Positions 27,273 through 36,189 of a stretch of 64,000 bases of DNA are shown piece by piece (the first letter of the stretch is position 1; each line of letters opens with the position of its first letter). The position numbers were made by a program, and so were the translations under genes. Below the pieces are notes generated by a model. The model had not been told where the DNA came from, searched no databases, and saw only the letters and a list, made by a program, of their open reading frames with translations. Source of the DNA: Aerococcaceae bacterium DSM 111020 (GTDB lineage Bacteria > Bacillota > Bacilli > Lactobacillales > Aerococcaceae). The stretch is taken from contig JACBXP010000007.1 in assembly GCA_015863185.1 (NCBI GenBank), positions 61,254 to 125,253 of the forward strand, in the 5' to 3' direction.

Positions 27273-28098
27273 TCAATCTTATTTAGGATATGAGCCAGGG
27301 GATACATTTATACACCGTTTGAGTGGCACAACAAAACTGATTTGTTTTCTAGCCTTATCTCTGATTGCAATGGCGACTTTTGACACACGTTATTTGATTG
27401 CCATCGGTATATTTAGCGTCGCACTCTTTATGATTGCAGATATCAATTGGGAGTCGATTAAATTTCCAATGTTATTGGTGTTTTGGTTTTCAGTGATTAA
27501 TTTAATCATGATTTATATTTTTGCACCAGAGCAAGGAGTTGAAATTTACGGAACGCGAGATGTGATCTGGGAAGGAATAGGAAGATATTCTTTAACATGG
27601 GAACAGTTGCTGTATGAAATGAATATAGCCACTAAATATTTTACAACCATCCCACTAGCATTTATTTTCATTATGACCACTCATACTAGTGAGTTCGCAT
27701 CGAGTTTGAACCGAATAAAAGTTCCTTATCGTTCAGCTTATGCAGTGGCATTGACTTTACGTTATATTCCCGACATTCAAGCCGAATACTTCACAGTACA
27801 ACAGGCTCAACAAGCGCGAGGGATTGAGATGTCGAGTAAAGCAAACACACTGACAAGATTGAAACATTCCGCGAATATTGCTATTCCCTTAATATTCTCA
27901 AGTTTGGAACGTATTGAAGTAATATCGCAAGCGATGGAACTCCGACGATTCGGTAAGAAGGATCATCGAACATGGTATAGTTATCGTCCATTTCAAAAGT
28001 CTGACATCATAGCATTGATTGTGGTAGGAATAATTATATGTATCGGAATAGGACTCTTCTTTATTAATGAGGGACGTTTCTGGAATCCATTTGTATAG
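27265..28098 (+). CDS. ECF transporter transmembrane component (EcfT)
   Basis: The 277-residue protein has about six helices. It starts NNQSYLGYEPGDTFIHRLSGTTKL, the typical EcfT opening. It carries the coupling motifs with A-R-G (QQAQQARGIEM) and a second arginine helix (AMELRRFGKKDH), the two Ala-Arg-Gly-type segments that contact the ATPases. The TTG at 27265 is taken as the start because GAGGGG lies eight bases before it; the ATG at 27247 has no ribosome site. It overlaps the ATPase gene, so translation is coupled. With the two genes before it, it completes the transporter. Confidence 0.9.
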   Translation: MNNQSYLGYEPGDTFIHRLSGTTKLICFLALSLIAMATFDTRYLIAIGIFSVALFMIADINWESIKFPMLLVFWFSVINLIMIYIFAPEQGVEIYGTRDVIWEGIGRYSLTWEQLLYEMNIATKYFTTIPLAFIFIMTTHTSEFASSLNRIKVPYRSAYAVALTLRYIPDIQAEYFTVQQAQQARGIEMSSKANTLTRLKHSANIAIPLIFSSLERIEVISQAMELRRFGKKDHRTWYSYRPFQKSDIIALIVVGIIICIGIGLFFINEGRFWNPFV

Positions 28099-28121
28099 TA
28101 CTTTGACGTGATAACACATCA

Positions 28122-28152
28122 CCATTCACCTAATTTTAGAATTCGTGAATGG
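28122..28152. repeat. Short inverted repeat after the ECF operon
   Basis: CCATTCAC (28122-28129) and GTGAATGG (28145-28152) are perfect complements with a 15-base AT-rich loop. No T run follows, so it is not a classical terminator. Confidence 0.5.
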
Positions 28153-28228
28153 CAGTTAAAAATTAGTATAGTGATAAAAAATGTGAGTGTTGATTTTTAA
28201 TAAAAGAATGTGATTGATGATATGCTAA

Positions 28229-28268
28229 ACCCCCTAAAGATAGATTTTATGATCTAACTTTAGGGGGT
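28229..28268. terminator. Bidirectional terminator between convergent genes
   Basis: ACCCCCTAAAG (28229-28239) pairs with CTTTAGGGGGT (28258-28268); an inner TAGAT/ATCTA pairing extends the stem. It lies between the ECF operon and the leftward DUF368 gene. Confidence 0.75.
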
Positions 28269-28284
28269 CAATTTTAGTTTCTAT

Positions 28285-29142
28285 TTATTTATAAGATTCT
28301 TCAAGATTGGTCATCCACCAACCTACGGCTGCTCCTAACACAAGCATTACAAAGCATAATAAATATTGTATCAAGCCAAAGCCAGCATATGCTTCACCGG
28401 TTGGTACAATCATTAAGGTTGAGGCTATTACGATCCCAAAGATAAAATGGAAGAAAGGGCTATAGTATCGTTCGAATATTTTTTCGAAAAATTTCGCAAG
28501 ACCAAAGATTGTTATGATGCCACCAATAGCAATGGGAATAATGACAGAAAAGTCGAGTGTTTTGAATCCGTCTGACATCTGTTCATAGAGTCCCATGTAA
28601 AGAATAAAATTTGAAGGGCTTAACCCAGGTACTAAAATCCCCAAGGCAATTAAAAATCCACAAAGCATCCAAGTGAAGAAGTTGGCATCGACAGAACCTG
28701 AGAATAGAGTCGCTCCAAATCTTAATAAGAGAAAACCTAAGATAAAAGTAATTAACGCAATGAGCAAATCTCTTTGAGTGCGACCTTCTGCACCCGCTTG
28801 TTTCCACAAGGCAGGAAGGGTACCAACAATCGCACCGACGAAAAACCAAAGCACAATGGTCGCATAATTACTGAGGAAGAAACTGACACCCCATGAAAAA
28901 AGGACCAAGCCTGTCAATCCACCTAATCCAACAGGAATGAAAAAGATAACATTATTAATAAAATCATGAGTGATATTTGCTAAAAAACGTATAATTGGCT
29001 CATATAAATTAAAAACAGCAGCCAATGCTCCACCACTTATACCTGGGACGATAAAGCCTGAGCCAATAAAAATCCCTTTAATAAATCTTAAAAACCAGCT
29101 ATCGTGTGTATGTTGGTCGCTGATAGAATGATGTTTTGTCAT
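28285..29142 (-). CDS. DUF368 membrane protein (PopT-type polyprenyl-phosphate transporter)
   Basis: The 285-residue protein has about eight helices. The signature GSGFIVPGISGGALAAVFNLYEPI near the N-terminus and the repeated LVPGLSPSNFILYMGLYE near residue 185 are the two inverted-repeat re-entrant motifs of DUF368. DUF368 proteins were recently assigned to recycling undecaprenyl phosphate across the membrane for cell-wall synthesis. The ATG at 29142 has AGGAGG at an ideal distance; the longer frame from 29172 has none. It is transcribed alone, leftward. Confidence 0.87.
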   Translation of the reverse strand: MTKHHSISDQHTHDSWFLRFIKGIFIGSGFIVPGISGGALAAVFNLYEPIIRFLANITHDFINNVIFFIPVGLGGLTGLVLFSWGVSFFLSNYATIVLWFFVGAIVGTLPALWKQAGAEGRTQRDLLIALITFILGFLLLRFGATLFSGSVDANFFTWMLCGFLIALGILVPGLSPSNFILYMGLYEQMSDGFKTLDFSVIIPIAIGGIITIFGLAKFFEKIFERYYSPFFHFIFGIVIASTLMIVPTGEAYAGFGLIQYLLCFVMLVLGAAVGWWMTNLEESYK

Positions 29143-29220
29143 GATGTCCTCCTGAATTGTAATTAAAGACAAACCCTCTTCTTTATGATAATCTAATAAT
29201 GATAAAGAGGAGGAGAATGC

Positions 29221-29478
29221 ATGAAACCAATATTATTTTATAGTGATAAATGTCCCGATACCCCTACTTTTGTAGAAGCGTTACAGAAATACAATATTGA
29301 CTTTCAAAAGATAAATATAACAGATTCCATGAAGAATTTAAAGCAATTTTTGGTTTTAAGGGATCAAGACGCCGCTTTCGAAGGGGTGAAACAGGATGGA
29401 AATGTAGGTGTCCCTGCATTATTAACAGAAGAAGGAAAAATTATCTTATCTGTCGATGCACTGGGTGAATTAATATGA
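29221..29478 (+). CDS. Glutaredoxin-related small protein
   Basis: The 85-residue protein has a thioredoxin-fold pattern: PILFYSDKCPDTPTF at the N-terminus, a central strand IDFQKINITDS, the cis-proline in VGVPALLTEEG and a final helix. The active-site motif is CPDT with a single cysteine, so it is a monothiol-like relative whose redox role is uncertain. The gene overlaps the next by 4 bases. Confidence 0.78.
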   Translation: MKPILFYSDKCPDTPTFVEALQKYNIDFQKINITDSMKNLKQFLVLRDQDAAFEGVKQDGNVGVPALLTEEGKIILSVDALGELI

Positions 29479-30581
29479 TGCGTTATATAACGGGATTTGT
29501 GTTGGCCTGTTTTCTAACGATCAATGATCCTTTAAATATTGTAGAACCTATCAAAGCTCAAGCAGAAGTGGTTGAGATTGATCAAGAAAATAAAGCAAAT
29601 CAAGATTTTATCAACCTTCATGAACAGACAATTCTAGCGACAACTGCCACAGAAGGCAGTACCTCTGAAGATATAGCTTTTGATGAGTTGTCTTTTGATG
29701 AAATGATTGAATATAATGAAGGAAATCAACGCATGTTATCATTGCTTTACGATGAAGAGACAACTGAAATTATTTTATATTTCATTGATGATAGTCTGAC
29801 TTATTTAGGATGGACGAATTATGAACCAACTTCTAATCCCGTTGGTGAAGGATATGTCAGTGATACCAATGAATTAACAGCTTCTATAAAAAAGATAGAT
29901 AATAATGAAAATAGGCAACTTGAAATAGATTCTGGCGATCGGCAAGTATATTTTGATTACAATACTGAGTTGATTAATAGTCAGCTTCATGCCTTTAGCT
30001 TCTTGATTGATGAAGCAGATCTTGACTTAGACATTGCGATAGATCCCTCAGATACACCAAGTGATAATTTGACTGAATCCATTGAAGAATCCATTGAAGA
30101 TGCTTCTCTCGATTATGTGGAATTGGTTGATGATCCAGCTTGGCTAATTGAAGAGACAAATCAACCACCTTCGGTATTAATTGAAGCATATGAAAGAATA
30201 AAATCTGGTGGCGAACTTGAACTTGAAAAGCCGGATGAAAGTACTGAGGCTTATGATATTTATTTAGGAAGTACGTCCGATCTTTTTGTGAAGCTAGAAG
30301 TTACGAAACAATCGCCTCGCTTGGTAACTTTGAATCATTATACAACGGATGTCTATCAATCTTTTCCTAATCATTTCGATGTCAATAGAACATATGATGC
30401 TGAGGAGTTGGTAAATAGATTAGGTCCTGTGACGATTAAGCAATTTGATTTAGAACATTTAACAGAAAGGTATGCGTGGATAAGACTTGCAGACGATAAT
30501 GTGCCGAATGTATTAAATGCTTTCCCTGATCCTCAATCTGATGGTGAATATATTGTAGAATTTAATGAAATAGAGGAATAA
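29475..30581 (+). CDS. Secreted acidic protein of unknown function
   Basis: The 368-residue protein is not a recognised family. A short signal peptide (ITGFVLACFL ... PIKAQA) precedes a strongly acidic mature chain. A low-complexity Ser/Glu/Asp stretch (TESIEESIEDASLDYVELVDD) splits it. The N-terminal half (about 45-165) and the C-terminal half (about 235-360) could be two small domains; the second contains YDIYLGSTSDLFVKLEV. The overlap with the glutaredoxin-like gene (ATGATG) and the four-base gap to cdd suggest one operon. A VLAC sequence resembles a lipobox but lies too near the start to be convincing. Confidence 0.7.
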   Translation: MMRYITGFVLACFLTINDPLNIVEPIKAQAEVVEIDQENKANQDFINLHEQTILATTATEGSTSEDIAFDELSFDEMIEYNEGNQRMLSLLYDEETTEIILYFIDDSLTYLGWTNYEPTSNPVGEGYVSDTNELTASIKKIDNNENRQLEIDSGDRQVYFDYNTELINSQLHAFSFLIDEADLDLDIAIDPSDTPSDNLTESIEESIEDASLDYVELVDDPAWLIEETNQPPSVLIEAYERIKSGGELELEKPDESTEAYDIYLGSTSDLFVKLEVTKQSPRLVTLNHYTTDVYQSFPNHFDVNRTYDAEELVNRLGPVTIKQFDLEHLTERYAWIRLADDNVPNVLNAFPDPQSDGEYIVEFNEIEE

Positions 30582-30584
30582 GAT

Positions 30585-30992
30585 ATGAGTGAACAAGAAT
30601 ATAAAAAATTAGTAGAAGCTGCACGACATAATCTTGATAAAGCTTATGTTCCCTATTCACATTTTCCTGTGGGGGCTGCTTTATTGATGAAAGATAATAC
30701 TATCATTTCTGGTGTCAATGTTGAAAATGTTTCTTTTGGAGCCACGAATTGCGCAGAAAGAACCGCTATATTCTCAGCTATTGCACAAGGATACTCGAAA
30801 GAGGATTTCAAAGCGATGGCGGTCGCAGGAAATACGAATGAATATTTACCACCATGTAGTATATGTCGACAAGTGATGGTAGAGTTTTGTGATGACCAAT
30901 TTCCGGTATACTTGACCCGTGAAGATCATGAGATTACGATGATGACCGTTGGAGAATTAGTGCCGATGGCATTCGAAAGTATGGATATTTAA
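30585..30992 (+). CDS. cdd: Cytidine deaminase
   Basis: The 135-residue zinc enzyme converts (deoxy)cytidine to (deoxy)uridine in pyrimidine salvage. The substrate loop YVPYSHFPVGAALL and the zinc motifs NCAERTAIF (Cys and catalytic Glu) and PPCSICRQ (two Cys) are all present, which is the tetrameric all-cysteine type. The length is normal. It starts four bases after the secreted-protein gene. Confidence 0.95.
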   Translation: MSEQEYKKLVEAARHNLDKAYVPYSHFPVGAALLMKDNTIISGVNVENVSFGATNCAERTAIFSAIAQGYSKEDFKAMAVAGNTNEYLPPCSICRQVMVEFCDDQFPVYLTREDHEITMMTVGELVPMAFESMDI

Positions 30993-31058
30993 GCCGATTG
31001 ATTGATATTCACCAATAAATTTGTTAATTTAACAATAGAAAGAAAAGGAGTGAAGTAT

Positions 31059-31448
31059 ATGTCACAAAGATTATTGCATGCATGTTATCGTATCGAAGAT
31101 TTAGATGCATCTTTGAAATTCTATACTGAAGTATTTGATTTTGAAATAAGTCGTAAACGTGAATTTCCAGATGATGGTTTTGATCTCGTTTATCTATTAT
31201 TACCAGGAGATAATTTTGAATTAGAGTTAACTTACAATTATGGAGAAGGTCCATATGAAATTGGTAATGGATTTAGTCATTTAGCTATTTCAGTAGATGA
31301 CCTAGAAGAATACCACCAAAAATGTGTGGATTCTGGTTATGAAACAACCGATTTAAAAGGGTTACCTGGTCATGATCCGAGTTATTTCTTTGTCACAGAT
31401 CCTGACGGATACCGTTTGGAAGTTATGCGTGATAAAAACGCTTCTTAA
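31059..31448 (+). CDS. gloA: Lactoylglutathione lyase-like protein (VOC family, glyoxalase I)
   Basis: The 129-residue protein has two VOC modules. Metal ligand positions of glyoxalase I are present: His in LLHACYRI, Glu in FELELTYN, His in GFSHLAISV and Glu in YRLEVMRD. The role is detoxification of methylglyoxal with a thiol cofactor; in organisms without glutathione the thiol may differ. The ATG at 31059 has AAGGAG nine bases upstream; the frame extends 19 codons further without support. Confidence 0.88.
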   Translation: MSQRLLHACYRIEDLDASLKFYTEVFDFEISRKREFPDDGFDLVYLLLPGDNFELELTYNYGEGPYEIGNGFSHLAISVDDLEEYHQKCVDSGYETTDLKGLPGHDPSYFFVTDPDGYRLEVMRDKNAS

Positions 31449-31472
31449 TAACCATTAAGCAATTGTAAAAAG

Positions 31473-31500
31473 AGCCGATGAGGAATTCATCGGCTTTACT
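31473..31500 (+). terminator. Terminator after the glyoxalase gene
   Basis: AGCCGATGA (31473-31481) pairs with TCATCGGCT (31487-31495), followed by TTACTT. The sequence CCGATGA recurs at 31529-31535, at the start of the next transcript candidate. Confidence 0.75.
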
Positions 31501-31522
31501 TATGCATTATATTATGTTAAAT
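31495..31522 (+). promoter_or_regulatory. Possible promoter of the structured RNA
   Basis: TTTACT (31495-31500) and TTAAAT (31517-31522) are 16 bases apart, each matching four of six consensus bases. The -10 is preceded by TG in the extended position. It would start RNA near 31529. Confidence 0.4.
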
Positions 31523-31525
31523 TAA

Positions 31526-31671
31526 AGTCCGATGAGCCGAATTGTGACCGATGTCACATTCATAAAACACACCTTGAATTAGATTTCAAAGCCAGGAAGG
31601 CTGGTGTGTTAATAATAGATGATGTGAACATCTATTATTTCTCCCTAGAGAATTTCTCTAGGGCTTTTTTT
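31526..31671 (+). ncRNA. Structured RNA candidate with a three-way junction, upstream of glgB
   Basis: No open frame of note. Four helices abut: TGTGAC/GTCACA (31543-31558); an 8-bp stem AACACACC/GGTGTGTT (31566-31573 with 31603-31610) enclosing two hairpins, TTGAA/TTCAA (31574-31589) and AGCC/GGCT (31590-31602), with no unpaired base at the junction; and an 11-bp hairpin at 31611-31639. It ends with an intrinsic terminator at 31643-31671. It could be a small RNA or a terminated leader of the glg operon. I do not recognise a known family. Confidence 0.6.
31643..31671 (+). terminator. Terminator ending the structured RNA
   Basis: CCCTAGAGA pairs with TCTCTAGGG around a 3-base loop, followed by C and seven T. 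Confidence 0.88.
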
Positions 31672-31837
31672 ATATCAAAAAAACACTAAAAAATAGTAAA
31701 ATTGAGATATTTAGTTAAAAATTGGCTATAAATTTAAGGACAATAGCTCTTTAAAAGACGTTAATATGAGCTGTTGATGAAAAAAAGAAAACATTTTCAA
31801 AAAAGTTATCAAAATTAAAGCAAAATGAGATAATTAT

Positions 31838-31846
31838 TGGTATACT
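31838..31846 (+). promoter_or_regulatory. Extended -10 promoter of the glg operon
   Basis: TGG followed by TATACT (31841-31846) forms an extended -10; no clear -35 is seen. It is about 115 bases before glgB and follows the terminator of the structured RNA, so the operon may be transcribed independently of that RNA. Confidence 0.5.
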
Positions 31847-31878
31847 ATATACAAGAACGAATCATGATTTAAAAGTAA

Positions 31879-31892
31879 AGAAAACGCTATCA
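31879..31892. promoter_or_regulatory. cre site (CcpA) in the glg operon leader
   Basis: AGAAAACGCTATCA matches the catabolite-responsive element consensus TGNAANCGNWNNCA except for the first base. It lies about 33 bases after the -10, where a bound CcpA would act as a roadblock. Glucose repression of glycogen synthesis genes is inferred. Confidence 0.65.
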
Positions 31893-31961
31893 TTTTTCGG
31901 AGATACTTAATTTTTATGTGGATTTTGAATTATCAAAATTCATTAGAGTGAGGTGGAATAG

Positions 31962-33860
31962 ATGTCTGATGCTTTAGTCCCTGAAATAGATCTTGAAAAA
32001 GAAACCTATTTCTATAATCAAGGCACACATACGAAAGCTTATCATTTTTTAGGTGCGGTACGATTGGATGAAGGATTTAAATTTACTGTCTGGGCCCCCA
32101 ATGCATATCAAGTCGAAATTCAAGGCGACTTTAATGATTGGGCATTGACATCAATGGAAAAGATTCCTGGTGGAATGTGGACCGTTGATATTAAGAATGC
32201 TAAACATGGTGATCATTATAAATATGCGATTGATAATGGACGAGGATATAAAGAATATAAGATTGATCCTTTTGCCTATCGATTTGAAGAAGCGCCTAAA
32301 GATGCGAGTATTGTGTGGGAATTGCCTGACAAGAAATGGACCGATCGACGTTGGTTACAGAGACGACGTCGTACCAATCATTTTGAGTCTCCTATGAATA
32401 TTTATGAAGTACATCCTTCTTCTTGGAAGCAACATGAGGATGGAAGTCTTTATAACCTTTCAGAACTGGCAGATGAGTTGATTCCTTATGCTAAAAAGAT
32501 GGGATATACTCATATTGAATTGATGCCACTCATGGATCATCCACTCGATGCATCTTGGGGTTATCAAATAACAGGATATTATGCTGTCTCTGCTCGTTAT
32601 GGTACACCTGAAGATTTACATTATTTCGTAGATAAAGCGCATAATGCGGGTCTGGGTGTATTTATGGATTGGGTGCCTGGTCATTTCAATCGAAATCAGA
32701 ATGCACTAGCTTTTTATGATGGAACTCCGACATATGAATTTGCAGACTATAATCGTGCGAATAATATTGGTTGGGGAACACTAAATTTTGATTTAGGAAA
32801 AAATCAAGTACAAAGTTTTTTAATTTCAAATGCGCTATTTTGGATCAGAGAGTTTCATATCGATGGATTACGTGTCGATGCCGTATCCAATATTTTATAC
32901 TTAGATTTTGATGAAGGGCCATGGACACCGAATGAAGATGGAACGAATCTAAGTAAAGAAGGTATTCAATTCCTAAAGAATTTGAACAATCGAGTGCATG
33001 AAGAGTTTCCAGATGCCATTATGATGGCGGAAGAAAGCACAGATTGGCCTAAAATCACCCATCCGATTGAAGATGGGGGCTTAGGTTTTGATTATAAATG
33101 GAATATGGGTTGGATGAATGACACATTGAAGTTCTTCGAGATGGATCCGCTTTATCGGCCTGAGAATTTGAGATTGGTTACATTTGTTTTTATGTATCAA
33201 TATAATGAACGTTATATTCTTCCATATTCACATGATGAAGTGGTTCATGGTAAGAATTCGATGCTTGGAAAAATCCCTGGTGATCGTTACCAACAATTTG
33301 CTACCTTGAGAACAATTTTTGGTTATATGTTAGCACAGCCTGGTAAGAATCTTTCATTTATGGGTAATGAGATTGGTCAGTTTCTAGAATGGCGCTATTA
33401 TTCTGGTTTGGAGTGGGGTGATCTTGATCAGCCTTATAATTCAGAATATCAACATTTTATTGAAACAATTAATAATTTTGCGATTAATGATAAATCTTTT
33501 TATCAACTGGATCATTCCCCGGAAGGATTTACTGGTTTAGAAGCAGATGATTTTGAAGAAGGAAAATTATCATTTATTCGACGCGGGAAAGCTCCAAGAG
33601 ACTTCACCATTATAATGTGTAATTTCGTACCTGTAGAACGACAACAAGTACGCGTGGGTGTACCTTATAAGGGGACCTATGAAATCGTGTTGAATTCTGA
33701 GATGAAAGAATTTGGTGGCAATTGGGAAACAGCACAAACTATCTTCAAAGCTGAAGAGATTCCAGCGAATGATCAACCGTACTCAATTGAGATTATTGTA
33801 CCATCGCTATCTGTTCAGTATATTAAGCCGAAACGTGTTTATGGAGTCAATAAAAAATAG
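31962..33860 (+). CDS. glgB: 1,4-alpha-glucan branching enzyme
   Basis: The 632-residue GH13 enzyme introduces alpha-1,6 branches into glycogen. It has an N-terminal CBM48 ([22 protein letters not shown]) and the catalytic regions [19 protein letters not shown] (nucleophile Asp), MAEEST (acid Glu) and [12 protein letters not shown]. It is the first gene of glgBCDA. The ribosome site GAGGTGG is six bases before the ATG. The length is typical. Confidence 0.96.
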   Translation: MSDALVPEIDLEKETYFYNQGTHTKAYHFLGAVRLDEGFKFTVWAPNAYQVEIQGDFNDWALTSMEKIPGGMWTVDIKNAKHGDHYKYAIDNGRGYKEYKIDPFAYRFEEAPKDASIVWELPDKKWTDRRWLQRRRRTNHFESPMNIYEVHPSSWKQHEDGSLYNLSELADELIPYAKKMGYTHIELMPLMDHPLDASWGYQITGYYAVSARYGTPEDLHYFVDKAHNAGLGVFMDWVPGHFNRNQNALAFYDGTPTYEFADYNRANNIGWGTLNFDLGKNQVQSFLISNALFWIREFHIDGLRVDAVSNILYLDFDEGPWTPNEDGTNLSKEGIQFLKNLNNRVHEEFPDAIMMAEESTDWPKITHPIEDGGLGFDYKWNMGWMNDTLKFFEMDPLYRPENLRLVTFVFMYQYNERYILPYSHDEVVHGKNSMLGKIPGDRYQQFATLRTIFGYMLAQPGKNLSFMGNEIGQFLEWRYYSGLEWGDLDQPYNSEYQHFIETINNFAINDKSFYQLDHSPEGFTGLEADDFEEGKLSFIRRGKAPRDFTIIMCNFVPVERQQVRVGVPYKGTYEIVLNSEMKEFGGNWETAQTIFKAEEIPANDQPYSIEIIVPSLSVQYIKPKRVYGVNKK

Positions 33861-33899
33861 AAAGGAGTAGAATATCGACTGTCGATATTCATAATCATT

Positions 33900-35051
33900 A
33901 TGAAAAATGAAATGATTGCTATGATCCTAGCAGGTGGACAAGGAACTCGCTTAGGAAAACTAACTCGCGAAACTGCTAAACCTGCCGTACCTTTTGGAGG
34001 AAAGTATCGTATTATTGATTATGCGCTGAGTAATGCAGCGAACTCTGGAATTCGTAATGTTGGTGTGGTAACACAATACCAACCACTCACATTAAATGAG
34101 CATGTTGGCAATGGTGAACCTTGGGGCTTGAATTCACGACATGGTGGAGCCACTATCTTGCAGCCTTATTCAAGTTCAGATGGAGAGAAATGGTTCAAAG
34201 GGACTGCTAATGCTATATATCAAAACATTGGTTATATCGATTCATTGAATCCAGAATATGTTTTAGTGTTATCAGGTGACCACATCTACAAAATGGATTA
34301 CAGTAAAATGTTGGATTTTCATGTTGAGAATGATGCCAGCTTAACAGTAGGAGTTATCCCTGTTCCGATGGAAGAAGCATCACGCTTTGGAATCATGAAT
34401 ACTGATCAAGGACACCGCATTATAGAATTCGAAGAAAAGCCAGCTGAACCAAAGAGTAACCTTGCATCGATGGGGATTTATATCTTTAATTGGCCAACTT
34501 TACGTCGCTATCTTGTGGAAGATCAAGCGAAAGATCGTCAATTAGAAGACTTTGGTCACGATGTTATTCCTACATACTTAAAAAATGCCGAAAACTGTTT
34601 TGCTTATGCTTTTGACGGTTATTGGAAAGATGTGGGAACAATCGAATCATTATGGGAAGCAAATATGGAGATTCTAGATCAAGAGCACCCATTAAACCTT
34701 TCAAGTAACGAATGGCGAGTTTATACTAATAATATCGTTACTCCGCCACAATTTATTACTGAAAATGCCAAAGTAAGTCACTCACTAATTAATGATGGAT
34801 GTTTTATTGCCGGTGACATTACTGATTCTATTTTATCTCGTGATGTCCGAGTAGGACAAGGCAGTGAAGTGTCTAATTCGATTATTATGGGCGATACAAC
34901 AATTGGGGAGAATTGTGTAGTTGAATATGCGATTCTTGGTGAAGGCGCTGTTGTAGCTGATGGGGCTAAAGTTCAAGGAACACGCGATCAAATTGCAGTA
35001 GTTGGATTTAACGAGATTATAGGAGGTCCGAAAAACGATGGTGAAGAATAA
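33900..35051 (+). CDS. glgC: Glucose-1-phosphate adenylyltransferase, catalytic subunit
   Basis: The 383-residue protein makes ADP-glucose, the glycogen precursor. The nucleotidyl-transfer loop [34 protein letters not shown] is complete, unlike in GlgD. The C-terminal part is a left-handed beta-helix (from about residue 290) as in other ADP-glucose pyrophosphorylases. The gene overlaps glgD by 14 bases, consistent with the GlgC-GlgD heteromer of Firmicutes. Confidence 0.95.
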   Translation: MKNEMIAMILAGGQGTRLGKLTRETAKPAVPFGGKYRIIDYALSNAANSGIRNVGVVTQYQPLTLNEHVGNGEPWGLNSRHGGATILQPYSSSDGEKWFKGTANAIYQNIGYIDSLNPEYVLVLSGDHIYKMDYSKMLDFHVENDASLTVGVIPVPMEEASRFGIMNTDQGHRIIEFEEKPAEPKSNLASMGIYIFNWPTLRRYLVEDQAKDRQLEDFGHDVIPTYLKNAENCFAYAFDGYWKDVGTIESLWEANMEILDQEHPLNLSSNEWRVYTNNIVTPPQFITENAKVSHSLINDGCFIAGDITDSILSRDVRVGQGSEVSNSIIMGDTTIGENCVVEYAILGEGAVVADGAKVQGTRDQIAVVGFNEIIGGPKNDGEE

Positions 35052-36180
35052 ATTATGTGCAATTGTCAATTTAACAGAAGATAATACAGTAACAGAACCT
35101 TTAACGAATGCACGACCAATCGCAGCATTACCATTTGCTAGTCGCTATCGCTTAATTGATTTTGTTCTGTCAGATATCGCTTATGCTGATATTGCTTCTT
35201 TAGCACTTTTTATCGGAGACTCTGGTCGTTCTATTTATGACCATATCCGTTCTGGTGAATCATGGGACTTAAATAACAAAATTCATGGTGGCGTCTTTAC
35301 TTTCTCACAACAAAATTGGAAAAAACAAAATTACTCACAGGATGATTATGAAGATTTTTACTTCAATCATCGTCTCTTCTTAGAACGTTCGAAAGCTGAT
35401 TATGTGTTCGTCTCTGGTAGTAGTATTATAGCCAATGTGGACATCCAAGCAGTCACTGCTCAACACAAATCATCAGGTAAAGATGTCACAGTTATTTATT
35501 CACCAATGAATGATGATTTAGATAATGTTGTTGAAAATTATCGTATTTTCCTCGATGTTTCTGATGAGACAAATGTTCGTGCAATGGGATCTGAAGAATT
35601 AGCAACAGCAGATCGAATTAATGTGAGTTTGAATATGTATGTACTAAGTGTTGAAAAGCTCATTGAAATGATGGATCAAGCTCTGGAAGAGGGGATTTAT
35701 CTCGATTTAGATGCTTTATTAGAGCAATACTTAACTGAATATTCAATCAATGCTTATGAATACACTGGTTATGCAGCAAAAATTAACTCAATCGAAAGTT
35801 ATTATCGTGCAAATATTGAGATGCTAGATCGTAAAAAATTTGCTTCATTATTACAGACTAGTATTCCAATCCTAACAAAAGCAAAGAATGGTTCACCTAC
35901 CTATTATGCGCCTGAGTCTAAAGTCGTTCAATCGATTATCGGTTCAGATGTTAGCATTTATGGGCGTGTAGAACATTCATTGGTTAACCGTCGGGTGGAT
36001 ATTGCTGAAGACGCACAAGTTGAAGATAGTATCCTACTTCAAGGTGTTAAAGTAGGTGAAGGTGCGACTATTAAGTATGCTATCATCGATAAAGATTCAG
36101 TCATAGATGCAGGAGCTCAAGTGGTTGGTTCGCCTGATGATATTCTCGTGGTGCCTAAAAGCAGCCATATCAAAGCATAG
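35038..36180 (+). CDS. glgD: Glucose-1-phosphate adenylyltransferase, regulatory subunit
   Basis: The 380-residue paralogue of GlgC has a degenerate N-terminal loop (no GGxGTRL, instead [24 protein letters not shown]). That matches GlgD subunits, which stimulate GlgC but have little activity of their own. The C-terminal beta-helix is retained. AGGAGG lies upstream of the ATG, inside glgC. Confidence 0.93.
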   Translation: MVKNKLCAIVNLTEDNTVTEPLTNARPIAALPFASRYRLIDFVLSDIAYADIASLALFIGDSGRSIYDHIRSGESWDLNNKIHGGVFTFSQQNWKKQNYSQDDYEDFYFNHRLFLERSKADYVFVSGSSIIANVDIQAVTAQHKSSGKDVTVIYSPMNDDLDNVVENYRIFLDVSDETNVRAMGSEELATADRINVSLNMYVLSVEKLIEMMDQALEEGIYLDLDALLEQYLTEYSINAYEYTGYAAKINSIESYYRANIEMLDRKKFASLLQTSIPILTKAKNGSPTYYAPESKVVQSIIGSDVSIYGRVEHSLVNRRVDIAEDAQVEDSILLQGVKVGEGATIKYAIIDKDSVIDAGAQVVGSPDDILVVPKSSHIKA

Positions 36181-36189
36181 GTGAGGACA

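Noticed and set aside
29475..29510. Lipobox-like VLAC near the start of the secreted protein.
   Set aside because: The cysteine is at about position 12, too close to the start for a normal lipoprotein signal peptide.
31529..31541. CGATGAG followed by CCGAA recalls part of the hammerhead ribozyme core.
   Set aside because: The stem between the two conserved parts is missing and no matching cleavage site is present.
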